A program made the position numbers and the translations under genes. From NCBI RefSeq assembly GCF_030530965.1, contig NZ_JAUMTY010000021.1, forward strand, positions 11,857 to 38,322: DNA of 26,466 bases, written 5' to 3'. Source of the stretch: Corynebacterium sp. Its GTDB lineage: Bacteria; Actinomycetota; Actinomycetes; Mycobacteriales; Mycobacteriaceae. Under the pieces are notes generated by a model. The model was not told the origin of the DNA, did no database searches, and saw nothing but the letters and a program-made list of their open reading frames with translations. Shown here piece after piece: positions 1 to 7,037 of the stretch (positions within the stretch are counted from its first letter, which is position 1; the number at the start of each line of letters is the position of its first letter).

Positions 1-282
1 CGTGGTGGCAATCATGTTCCCGTCATTGACGTACATGTGCTTCGCCGTCGAGGGATACGTAGCGTCTTTACCACAATTCTTGACGGTGACCGGGCCCGAG
101 TTGCCGCCCTCATTTCCGCCACTAGCGCTGGTGGAATTGTCCGAGCTGGAGCACGCTGCCAGCGGAGCCATAATCAGGCTGGCCATGAGCGCCGAGGTTG
201 CGATGATCCTCACAGAGTGACGACGATGGCCTCCGTCGCTGAGTTTTAACTTCTTGGTGCCGTCCACAGTGTTCTGCTTCAC
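1..282 (-). CDS. ABC transporter substrate-binding lipoprotein, N-terminal part (iron-siderophore/heme/B12 type), partial
   Basis: Only the first 94 codons are in the window; the gene continues past the left edge. The GTG start at 282 follows AAAGGA with about 9 nt spacing and overlaps the TGA of the upstream ATPase gene (GTGA), so translation is probably coupled. The product has a basic N-terminus, a hydrophobic stretch at residues 26-43 and a lipobox LAAC with the lipidated Cys at residue 44. A Ser/Gly/Asn-rich linker and the start of a mature domain (VKNCGKDATYPS) follow. The last motif resembles the opening of actinobacterial FecB/BtuF-type binding proteins, and the neighbours are a FecCD permease and its ATPase, so this is very probably the extracellular ligand-binding lipoprotein of that importer. 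An internal GTG at 213 would give a more typical short lipoprotein signal but lacks a well-placed ribosome site. The ligand cannot be told from this fragment. Confidence 0.85.
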   Translation of the reverse strand, partial: MKQNTVDGTKKLKLSDGGHRRHSVRIIATSALMASLIMAPLAACSSSDNSTSASGGNEGGNSGPVTVKNCGKDATYPSTAKHMYVNDGNMIATT

Positions 283-1070
283 GGTGCAGTATCCTTTCGT
301 AAGCTTTCCACCACGAGATGTAAAGAATTCTTCGCGGTAGAAATATGGGTGGAATTCACGGAAAAGCCGTGCGCAACGGTGCTCTCCGTTAACGTTTCTT
401 CGGGCGGCCCGGCCGCAAGAACACCACCGTCGCCGAGGACGATGACGTGGTCGAAGTGCGTAAACGCCAAATCCAGGTCGTGAATGGTGGCGCAGATCGT
501 GCGACCCGACGCCCGCATCACGTCGAGAAGCAGCAGCTGATACCGGACATCCAGGTGATTAGTCGGTTCGTCCAGAAGAACAAGGTCCGTATCCTGGGCC
601 AATCCGCGTGCCAACATGGCTCGACGACGCTCCCCGCCGGAGAGCTGGTCACACCGGTGATCGATTTTGTCCGCGAGGCCGACGACCTCCAGCGACGCTG
701 TCACAACGTCGCGTTCCTTCTTCCCACCGGTTTGCCACGGCTTCAGATGCGGAATCCGCCCCAAGGCCACCATTTCGCCGAGCAGGAGATCATCCGGTGG
801 TGCTTCCTCTTGGCCGATGAACGCAATGCGCTGCGCCCGGTCGCGCGGGCGAAGAGAGTGGACGTCGGTACCGTCGTCGATAAGAACACGACCAGAATGC
901 GGGCGGTGAATGCCCGCGAGGACCCGAAGGAGGGTGGATTTACCGACGCCATTAATGCCGACGATGGCCGTCATGCCGCCAGACGGAACGGTGAATGACA
1001 CGTCCCGGAGGATGACCCGGTCCGAATGTGCAATTGTGCATGAGACGTTGCGCGCTTCGAGTGTGGTCAT
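279..1070 (-). CDS. FecCD-family ABC transporter ATP-binding protein
   Basis: This 263-residue protein has the size of FepC/FecE/BtuD-type ATPases and should energise uptake of a metal chelate (siderophore, heme or cobalamin) at the inner face of the membrane. Visible motifs are Walker A GINGVGKST (38-46), Q-loop Gln near 87, signature LSGGE (143-147), Walker B LVLLDEP (163-169) with the D-loop NHLD just after, and the switch His in ATIHDLD (about 197). The ATG at 1070 has a G-rich ribosome site (GGGGGC) immediately upstream. The gene lies 16 nt after the permease and its stop overlaps the start of the binding-protein gene, so the three form one operon transcribed leftward. All catalytic motifs look intact. 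The family is secure; the substrate is inferred only as 'iron-complex-like'. Confidence 0.93.
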   Translation of the reverse strand: MTTLEARNVSCTIAHSDRVILRDVSFTVPSGGMTAIVGINGVGKSTLLRVLAGIHRPHSGRVLIDDGTDVHSLRPRDRAQRIAFIGQEEAPPDDLLLGEMVALGRIPHLKPWQTGGKKERDVVTASLEVVGLADKIDHRCDQLSGGERRRAMLARGLAQDTDLVLLDEPTNHLDVRYQLLLLDVMRASGRTICATIHDLDLAFTHFDHVIVLGDGGVLAAGPPEETLTESTVAHGFSVNSTHISTAKNSLHLVVESLRKDTAP

Positions 1071-1086
1071 CGGTTGCCCCCAAACA

Positions 1087-2226
1087 TCACTCTTGACCCC
1101 CGAACCTGTAGTGCGAGCGCCCCATGAGGATCAGGAACACCGGGGCGCCGATGATGCCGGTCACCACACCAAGCGGGATCTCTTGCGGGATGGCGGCGAC
1201 GCGCGCCAGAACATCCACCCACACCAGAAAAATCGCGCCGCAGACCATGGCGGCGGGAACGAGCCGACGGTGGCGCGGGCCAACGAGGAGCCGCGCAATG
1301 TGAGGGATCACCAGGCCAACAAAACCAATTCCGCCCGAGACCGCCACCAGCGCACCCACCAGAATCGCTTGAAGGAAGAACAGGCACTGGCGGAGTAGGG
1401 CGACATTGATTCCCAGTGCAGCGGCCGTGTCCGGGCCGGCGGCTAACGCATCGAGCTGCGACGATACCGCCATGAGGAGCGCAAAAGTCACAGCCACAAT
1501 AGCCGACGGGATCCACAGCTTGGACCACGTAGCGCCCGCGACAGAACCCAACATCCAAAACATCACGCCCTGCGCGGCCTGCCCATAGGGCGACTTAAAA
1601 ATCATGAAATTGGCGATCGCGCTGAACGCGGCGCTGATCACCACTCCGGAGAGAACAAGCCGCAACGGCGTCAGCCCGCCTTGCCCCATAGCAACGAAGT
1701 ACACCGTGAGGGTGGCGGCTATCGCCCCGGCCAACGCCCCGCCGGTGAGCGCGAAAAGGCCGAACGACGAAAACCACCCCAAGGTGATCACCGACGTTGC
1801 CCCCACGCTGGCACCCGACGAAATCCCCAACAAATACGGGTCGGCCAGCGGATTTCTGACCAGAGTTTGGATAGCGACGCCCGCCAGTGCCAAGCCGGCG
1901 CCGACGATGGCGGCCAACACTCCCCGGGGAGCGCGCAAATCCCACACCACGGAATCCAACGACGCGTCCGGTGTTCCTGCGCCCCCGAAATGTGCCCGGA
2001 TGACAGACCACACTTGGCCGACGTCGTACTGGGCCGAACCAAACGTCGTTGATGCAATAAGGCTGATGATCAGCGCAGCCGCTCCTATCAGCAGGAATAG
2101 CCAGAGTGGAGCGCGCCGGGGCGTGTGCTCGGACGGATCCCGGCGGGAGCGACGCCCGAACGAAACCCCGCGGATCCGTCGTCGTGACGACGTGCGGGGT
2201 GGTGACGATGTACAACCGTTATTCAC
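1087..2226 (-). CDS. FecCD-family ABC transporter permease
   Basis: This 379-residue integral membrane protein is the translocation subunit of the importer. After a basic, probably cytoplasmic N-terminal extension of about 40 residues there are many hydrophobic segments (first at about 41-60). FecCD hallmarks are LRAPR (about 97-101), NPLADPYLLGISSGAS (125-140) and a C-terminal GGIGFVGLVIPHIARLLVGP segment that normally contacts the ATPase. The start is GTG at 2226, chosen because AAGGA (2232-2236, minus strand) lies 5 nt upstream. Only one permease gene is present, so the channel is probably a homodimer, as in BtuC- or HmuU-type systems. It is the first gene of a permease-ATPase-binding protein operon. 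A possible iron-responsive operator lies just upstream. Confidence 0.92.
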   Translation of the reverse strand: MNNGCTSSPPRTSSRRRIRGVSFGRRSRRDPSEHTPRRAPLWLFLLIGAAALIISLIASTTFGSAQYDVGQVWSVIRAHFGGAGTPDASLDSVVWDLRAPRGVLAAIVGAGLALAGVAIQTLVRNPLADPYLLGISSGASVGATSVITLGWFSSFGLFALTGGALAGAIAATLTVYFVAMGQGGLTPLRLVLSGVVISAAFSAIANFMIFKSPYGQAAQGVMFWMLGSVAGATWSKLWIPSAIVAVTFALLMAVSSQLDALAAGPDTAAALGINVALLRQCLFFLQAILVGALVAVSGGIGFVGLVIPHIARLLVGPRHRRLVPAAMVCGAIFLVWVDVLARVAAIPQEIPLGVVTGIIGAPVFLILMGRSHYRFGGQE

Positions 2227-2243
2227 GTGATTCCTTGGCGAAA

Positions 2244-2271
2244 TCTATAGCAGGGAGCGGTTCAGTGAACC
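2244..2271 (-). promoter_or_regulatory. Putative promoter and DtxR-like inverted repeat of the ABC importer operon
   Basis: On the minus strand TATAGA (2244-2249) is a plausible -10 element about 18 nt upstream of the GTG start. Just upstream lies GGTTCA-N-TGAACC (2259-2271), a perfect 6-bp inverted repeat followed by T. Aligned to the DtxR/IdeR iron-box consensus (TTAGGTTAGSCTAACCTAA), it keeps the GGTT and AACCT arms but loses the outer A/T pairs, about 10 of 19 positions by eye. Its position over the -35/spacer fits repression. Iron control is inferred from this partial match and from the transporter type. Confidence 0.4.
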
Positions 2272-2383
2272 TCCAGAAAAACACTCACCGAAAGTAAAAC
2301 ACATTTTCTATAAAAGCTGAAACGGGTGGATGAACAGCGGAAATACTCTCGGATGCCCGCCACGATGTGCCGCCTGCGCGTGT

Positions 2384-2418
2384 TATTGATATGCGCGCGC
2401 TTTATCTATTGATATACA
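2384..2418 (+). promoter_or_regulatory. Candidate promoter region of the secreted peptidase gene with a 9-bp direct repeat
   Basis: TATTGATAT occurs twice in the same orientation, at 2384-2392 and 2407-2415 (23-nt period, about two helical turns). A TATACA hexamer (2413-2418) overlapping the second copy is a possible -10, about 15 nt before the AAAGG ribosome site. The -35 is unclear: TTGATA in the first repeat is 21 nt away, which is too far for an ordinary promoter. The repeat may therefore be an activator or repressor site rather than core promoter. Confidence 0.3.
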
Positions 2419-2444
2419 TGGACGGTAACTCAGAAAGGTGAATT

Positions 2445-4052
2445 ATGAAGAAACACGGCGCAGCTTTTCTAGCCAGCACATTGTTGATCTTTTCCGCCGC
2501 GGTTCCAGCACATGCCGGGGATGCGCAACAACCGTCATCGCCACTGAAGTGGGGGCCATGTCCAGAAGGGTCCGGAGTAGCTGCCCGTGCGACGTGCGCA
2601 ACATTCACCGTTCCGAAAGATTACGACGATCCGTCGGCGGGGACCATCGAACTCACTATGAGCAAAATCCCCGCTAGTGGGCAGAAGAAGGGTGTTATTG
2701 CGGGTAACCCGGGTGGTCCTGGTGGCGACGCGCTGGGCATGTTCAGCGACCCCAGCGATAAAGGCGAAGGGACGCAGGTGGCTCATCTGCCTGAGAGCGT
2801 CGGCAAGAATTATGACCTCATCGCGGTGGAGCCACGCGGGCTGACGTGGGGTACTCCGCTGAATTGTGAGCCGGAGATCACCACGCCATATATGACGGCG
2901 GGAATGCTTTATGAGGCGTGCGAATCGCATAATCCGGGGTACACAAAAACAGTAAATACGGAAAATACGGCACGTGATTTAGAAGAAGCGCGGAAACTAT
3001 TGGGCGAAAAGCAGCTCAATCTTTATGGGCTTTCCTATGGAGGTCCGCTGATGAGTACGTATGCCACTTTATTTCCGGAACATACTAATAAAGCGATTTT
3101 CGATTCAAGCGCATCCCCCAATGACCTTGTTTTTCGTCTCGCAGAAAAGCGACAAGCTATTCGCCATGAAGCGATACATGAATTCTTCTCCTGGGTTGCC
3201 GAGCGGGATAGCGAGTACCACTTGGGGACCACACCGCGTGAGGTGTATCAATCCTTCGCCGCCGTGATTCATGATGAGTACGGAGTGTCGGCCCCTGTTC
3301 GCCCGCAATCAGCGGACCGTCACGATGTTTCAGCAATTCCCGACGATTACGCACAGGCTGCCGTAGCTCTGGTGAACGCGGCTGATCTCGTCGCGTGGCG
3401 CACCGGCAGGGTGATCGATGCGGTGAAGCTCTATACCGACGCGATTTCGCCGGATCAATTCGCTGACCCGAACTCGATGGTGATGGGGACGCTGTATAGC
3501 CAAAAATCGTGGCCCAAGCTGGCGGAATACTTGAGTACGAAGAAGACGCAGGCGGGGGATGCGAACGCTGATGCGGGAGAATCGTCGGACGCGGATGAGG
3601 GCGATAACGGCCGCGAACCAACGCCGGAGGAACAGAAGCAGCTGGAAATTCAGCAACAACTTGTTCAGGCGATGACTATTCAGGGCAACGTCGTCTCCTG
3701 TAATGAAAATGCGACGGCGCCCGACCGATCCAAGCTGATCCCCTATTACACGTCCCTTATTGTGCCGGGGGACATCATTGATTTGAACGAAAACATGCTG
3801 GCCAGCGGCGCGTACTGCGATGGTTGGCCGACGAACACACCGTTCAAGAAGGTGTCCGGGGACAAGTTGAAAGTTAAGCCGCTTCACCTCGGTTACGACA
3901 AGGACACCGCGGTCACCGGGACGGGAGCTCCCGAGATGCGCGACGCGATGGGTGGCGACCTTCACATGTACCCGGGTTACAGCCACGGTGTGCTGGTGAA
4001 TGACTTTGACGACGCTGCCCCGATTGTTGCTGAGTATATGAATGGGGAATAG
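2445..4052 (+). CDS. Secreted S33-family alpha/beta-hydrolase (tripeptidyl aminopeptidase-like)
   Basis: This 535-residue exported serine hydrolase starts at an ATG preceded by AGAAAGG. Residues 1-24 form a Sec signal peptide (basic n-region, hydrophobic core, cleavage after AHA). The oxyanion motif NPGGPGG lies at about 88-94, the nucleophile elbow GLSYGG has Ser197, and the C-terminal TAP-like region supplies a candidate acid (Asp485 or Asp487 in YDKDTAV) and His514 in YSHGV. This is the layout of actinobacterial tripeptidyl aminopeptidases and SlpD/E-like secreted proteases, which remove N-terminal peptides outside the cell. The final elbow residue is Gly where Thr is usual (GxSYGT). An acidic, low-complexity insertion rich in Asp, Ala and Glu (about 369-400) separates the lid-like region from the C-terminal domain. 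True peptidase versus esterase activity cannot be decided here. Confidence 0.85.
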   Translation: MKKHGAAFLASTLLIFSAAVPAHAGDAQQPSSPLKWGPCPEGSGVAARATCATFTVPKDYDDPSAGTIELTMSKIPASGQKKGVIAGNPGGPGGDALGMFSDPSDKGEGTQVAHLPESVGKNYDLIAVEPRGLTWGTPLNCEPEITTPYMTAGMLYEACESHNPGYTKTVNTENTARDLEEARKLLGEKQLNLYGLSYGGPLMSTYATLFPEHTNKAIFDSSASPNDLVFRLAEKRQAIRHEAIHEFFSWVAERDSEYHLGTTPREVYQSFAAVIHDEYGVSAPVRPQSADRHDVSAIPDDYAQAAVALVNAADLVAWRTGRVIDAVKLYTDAISPDQFADPNSMVMGTLYSQKSWPKLAEYLSTKKTQAGDANADAGESSDADEGDNGREPTPEEQKQLEIQQQLVQAMTIQGNVVSCNENATAPDRSKLIPYYTSLIVPGDIIDLNENMLASGAYCDGWPTNTPFKKVSGDKLKVKPLHLGYDKDTAVTGTGAPEMRDAMGGDLHMYPGYSHGVLVNDFDDAAPIVAEYMNGE

Positions 4053-4089
4053 ACAGCTTCGCGTTTGTGTGTGCGGTTTAGTTAGCAGC

Positions 4090-4136
4090 AAAAACGGGAG
4101 GTGACGGGGTAGTTAAGTTCTACCCTTCACCTCCCG
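4090..4136 (-). terminator. Strong hairpin terminator between convergent genes
   Basis: The left arm 4095-4112 and right arm 4120-4136 pair over about 17 bp with one small internal mismatch, around a 7-nt loop. Five A residues at 4090-4094 give a U-tract after the hairpin on the minus strand, so it is a classical intrinsic terminator for the small leftward gene at 4144-4467. It probably also stops rightward transcription from the peptidase gene, though that side lacks a good U-tract. Confidence 0.85.
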
Positions 4137-4143
4137 GTCTCAT

Positions 4144-4467
4144 TTATCCGTTGAGTTGCTGTTCCACCTTGGAGAAAGAGTCTTGGTAAAACTGTTCGTT
4201 TTTACCTTTGAGATGGAAAATGTAACCGCCGGGTTGGGCTAAGTTCACGCGAGAATGCCCGTCTTCTTGAGTCACGGAGACCTTCATTGGGGCTAGATAA
4301 TTCCTCCAGATAAGGCTACCCAGCAGGCGATACTTAAGACTATTCCCAAGTTTGGCTTTGAAAGAATGGTCTGATTCGGAAACAACCGAAAACCCTTCGA
4401 GAGAAGCTAATTTACTTTTGATTTCAGGAAGAGTTAGCTTGCTAGTTTCAAAAGTGTATGTGTCCAT
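4144..4467 (-). CDS. Hypothetical protein, 107 aa, AT-rich orphan
   Basis: I do not recognise this protein. The ATG at 4467 is preceded by AGAGGAAAC, a good ribosome site, and the gene ends just before a strong intrinsic terminator with a U-tract, which supports a real transcription unit. The 107-residue product is soluble and of mixed charge, with no signal peptide or clear membrane segment and an alternating pattern compatible with a small alpha/beta fold. It has a Lys/Ser/Glu-rich N-terminal half and a C-terminal QFYQDSFSKVEQQLNG helix-like tail. Base composition is visibly lower in GC (roughly mid-40s percent by eye) than its neighbours at around 60 percent, suggesting recent acquisition. 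It lies between a secreted peptidase and an FAD protein and has no obvious partner. Confidence 0.7.
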   Translation of the reverse strand: MDTYTFETSKLTLPEIKSKLASLEGFSVVSESDHSFKAKLGNSLKYRLLGSLIWRNYLAPMKVSVTQEDGHSRVNLAQPGGYIFHLKGKNEQFYQDSFSKVEQQLNG

Positions 4468-4764
4468 AGTTTCCTCTGCAGGTTGATGTTTGCGGTGTTT
4501 ATGGCGACCTTCGGCTTGGTGCGCTCCGCCTCAAAGAGGTTGATCCAAGGGCCCAATCCATCGATAGGTAGTGTTACATAGTCAATGTAGGGCGTGCAAT
4601 AGGTCCCATACTCAGTGGGCTTAAGAGAGCCTTTTATCGCTGGCGGTGGTGTGAAGGCTGTTGGGGAACTGCTAGGACGCCACTTGGCTACCTTTTATTT
4701 CTCCGCAACGAAGAATAGACAGCCCTGTCTTTTCTCGCTGAGGGCCGGGCGCTACCGTGGCATT
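4468..4764. other. Intergenic stretch of mixed composition; no confident gene
   Basis: This 297-bp stretch separates the small minus-strand gene from the plus-strand FAD protein. It continues the relatively AT-rich composition of the neighbouring small gene. A plus-strand frame is open from GTG 4615 into the FAD protein, but the flavoprotein itself clearly begins at 4765. On the minus strand a frame stays open for about 250 bp (roughly 4690 to 4436) without an ATG or GTG start and runs out of frame over the small gene, so it could be a degenerate gene remnant. I see no transposase motif, tRNA or terminal inverted repeat. The last 35 bp hold the promoter of the next gene. Confidence 0.5.
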
Positions 4765-4765
4765 A
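4730..4765 (+). promoter_or_regulatory. Putative leaderless promoter of the FAD/NAD(P)-binding protein gene
   Basis: TACCGT (4753-4758) fits the actinobacterial TAnnnT -10 pattern and lies exactly 6 nt before the ATG at 4765, so transcription would begin at or next to the A of the start codon. A weak TTTTCT (4730-4735) sits 17 nt upstream as a possible -35. No Shine-Dalgarno sequence precedes this ATG, which agrees with leaderless translation. Confidence 0.5.
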
Positions 4766-6978
4766 TGCGAACGATAGCGATTGTTGGCGGCGGACCACGC
4801 GGGATCTCGGTCGTGGAACGCCTCGGAAGTTTCTTGCGAGACTCGGCAGATCAGGCGTCAGCCGGTAACAAGCCCGTGACCTCCGCTGGCAACATCGCTA
4901 TTCACCTTATTGACGACGTCGAACCCGGCGCGGGCCGTGTGTGGCGGACTGATCAATCATCCACGCTATGCATGAACACGCTGGCAGACGCGGTGACGCT
5001 CTTCACTGAACCGGGATCGAGTGTGCGTGGTCCCGTTCTGGAAGGCCCGACGCTCTACGAGTGGTTTCAATTGCTCCGCGGCGATGCTGTACAGCCACGG
5101 CCGACGGATTCCGATTCCTCCCGCGCACGCAAGAAAACGGAGCTGTTCCGCGAATTCCCGCCCACCATGCCGGCGGAATACGAGACAGAAATCCGTCAAT
5201 CCCGTCCGGAATCGCACCCTTCGCGCGCGTTATACGGGCATTATCTGCGGTGGGTATTCGACATCGCCGTGGACCGACTTCGGGCAATTCCGGGCGTTAC
5301 CGTGCATATTCACAAGGCTCGTGCTGTTGATATTCGGCCTAACGACGCTGGCGCGGATGGGCATGATGACACCGATGGTCCCGTCGGCAAGCAAGAAGCA
5401 CACGCTGCACCGGAGAGTTCTCAGGACACCATCACGCTTTCCGACGGAACATCGATCGACGCCGACGCCACCATTTTGGCGCTCGGCTGGACGGACACCA
5501 ACCCGAACACCGCCGAATCGGTGCTGGCCGCGAGTGTTGACGCGCATCCGAACCTGACCTGGATCCACCCCGGGCACCCCGCTGACCAGGACCTCGACAG
5601 CATTGCTGGCGGACACGACACCACTGAGTCGGCACAGCAAGATCTACACGAACACCGACCCGACGTCATCGTGCGAGGACTGGGCATGGGCTTCTTTGAC
5701 CTCATGGCCAGGCTGACCATCGACCGCGGCGGAGAGTTCCAGCGCACGTCGTCTTCCCCGTTTGACCTGACCTACAAGCCCTCCGGCCGAGAACCGCGGC
5801 TCATCGTGACGTCCCACCACGGCTACCCCTACCAGCCAAAACCCGTATTTGGGTCGCTCCCGCCGGCAGCCCCGATGCCTCGGCTGAAGTCCGCCGTCCA
5901 GGCGCTCCCCAGTGATCCGCCAGCGGGCAGCATCGATTTCTCCACAACCCTCTGGCCGGCGATCCTGCGCGACGCACAAGCTGCCTACTATCGCGTCCTT
6001 CTTCGCGACTCCGACGAGGCACTCCGCCAGGTTCTCCGCATTATCGACGACCCGGCCACAGACCCGTGGTCGCTTCACAATGATCCCCGGCTCGACGAGC
6101 TGGTCGCCCCCGCGGACCGCTTTGACCTGCCTTATTACGCCGATCCGATGGCCAGGATCGCGGCAGAGCTGCAGGAGGAGACACATTCAGACACAGTGGA
6201 CGCCGAATCTGCCATCCGCGCCCTCACCGAGGCGGTTAAAGAGGCGTTGAAGAATGACCTGGCCGAAGCGCGCCGGGGCCGTGAATCCGCGGTCAAAGCA
6301 GGATTGCAGGTCATCGGAGCCGCGCGCAAAACCGTCGCCATCGCTGACGAACCAGGAAGGTTCACGCCAGAGTCACGCAGAGGGGACTACGCCGAGTTCG
6401 TCCGGATCGGTGCCAACGTCGGCTCCGGGCCGCCCGCGTTCCGCACCGCGGAGCTGATCGCGCTTATCGACGCTGGCCTCGTCGTTTTCGCGGGCGCAGA
6501 TCCGATCGTCGGCGTCACCACCGACCACGGCGTCGAACCGCAGTTCGTGCTGACCTCGCCGACCACCGGTGCATACCCGATGTACTCAACGACGCTGATC
6601 GACGCGTGGCAGCACAAGCCAAGCGTTAATAGGAGTACCGATCCGCTGACGCGGGCGCTGGTGTCGTCGGGAAGAATGAGGCCATTTGCCCTGCATACAC
6701 CGCATGAGGACGATGCGAAACGTGGCGACGGCAGTGCGAACCGTGACGACAGCGCAGCACACCACCTCACGCCGACTCGCGCGCCCGAAGTTGACATGGA
6801 GACATGCCGGATTATCCACCCCGACGGCACGATCGATCCGCGCGTCCACATGTTGGGCATTCCGCTGCAAGAGATGCGGGCGGATACCACCATTTCGCCG
6901 ATGCCGGGGACCGATCCGCTGATGCTCCAGGAAACGGATGCGGCAGCGGCAAGTGCGCTCGGGATCGAACGTGGGTAG
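4765..6978 (+). CDS. FAD/NAD(P)-binding domain protein (NAD_binding_9-like oxidoreductase)
   Basis: This is a cytosolic protein of about 737 residues. The start is placed at ATG 4765 because the dinucleotide-binding beta-alpha-beta motif (RTIAIVGGGPRGISVVERL, Gly cluster at 8-13) begins at once there; the frame is open 150 bp further upstream to a GTG, but those 50 residues look non-coding. Other family-like segments are GRVWRTDQSSTLCMNTLAD near residues 52-72 and RGLGMGFFDLMARLTIDRGG near 300-320, then a long alpha-rich C-terminal half. The layout matches the large actinobacterial 'FAD/NAD(P)-binding protein' family, distantly related to lysine/ornithine N-hydroxylases, whose substrate is unknown. 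It is followed 59 bp later by two esterase genes on the same strand, so it may act on the same class of compound. There is no signal peptide or membrane segment. Confidence 0.8.
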   Translation: MRTIAIVGGGPRGISVVERLGSFLRDSADQASAGNKPVTSAGNIAIHLIDDVEPGAGRVWRTDQSSTLCMNTLADAVTLFTEPGSSVRGPVLEGPTLYEWFQLLRGDAVQPRPTDSDSSRARKKTELFREFPPTMPAEYETEIRQSRPESHPSRALYGHYLRWVFDIAVDRLRAIPGVTVHIHKARAVDIRPNDAGADGHDDTDGPVGKQEAHAAPESSQDTITLSDGTSIDADATILALGWTDTNPNTAESVLAASVDAHPNLTWIHPGHPADQDLDSIAGGHDTTESAQQDLHEHRPDVIVRGLGMGFFDLMARLTIDRGGEFQRTSSSPFDLTYKPSGREPRLIVTSHHGYPYQPKPVFGSLPPAAPMPRLKSAVQALPSDPPAGSIDFSTTLWPAILRDAQAAYYRVLLRDSDEALRQVLRIIDDPATDPWSLHNDPRLDELVAPADRFDLPYYADPMARIAAELQEETHSDTVDAESAIRALTEAVKEALKNDLAEARRGRESAVKAGLQVIGAARKTVAIADEPGRFTPESRRGDYAEFVRIGANVGSGPPAFRTAELIALIDAGLVVFAGADPIVGVTTDHGVEPQFVLTSPTTGAYPMYSTTLIDAWQHKPSVNRSTDPLTRALVSSGRMRPFALHTPHEDDAKRGDGSANRDDSAAHHLTPTRAPEVDMETCRIIHPDGTIDPRVHMLGIPLQEMRADTTISPMPGTDPLMLQETDAAAASALGIERG

Positions 6979-7021
6979 CGTCGTCGGCAAGCAGTCTCGA
7001 CATCATTGGCCACACTTCCTC

Positions 7022-7027
7022 TACACT
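7022..7027 (+). promoter_or_regulatory. Candidate -10 element of the first carboxylesterase gene
   Basis: TACACT lies 10 nt before the ATG at 7038, giving a predicted 5' leader of only about 3-4 nt with no Shine-Dalgarno sequence. A TCGACA 19 nt upstream (6997-7002) is a weak -35 candidate. The esterase could therefore be transcribed separately from the FAD protein gene, although co-transcription across the 59-bp gap is equally possible. Confidence 0.35.
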
Positions 7028-7037
7028 GGCCCACACC

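Noticed and set aside
447..998. Plus-strand open frame opposite the ABC ATPase
   Set aside because: It is antisense to a gene with all ABC motifs intact, has no supporting start signal, and its composition is that of a complementary shadow.
4615..4764. 50-residue N-terminal extension of the FAD protein from GTG 4615
   Set aside because: The flavin-binding strand begins at the ATG at 4765, a -10 element lies just upstream of that ATG, and the extension has no family resemblance.
6804..7037. Upstream extension of the first esterase into the FAD protein gene
   Set aside because: The 78 extra residues overlap the preceding gene in another frame and have no counterpart in the paralogous esterase.
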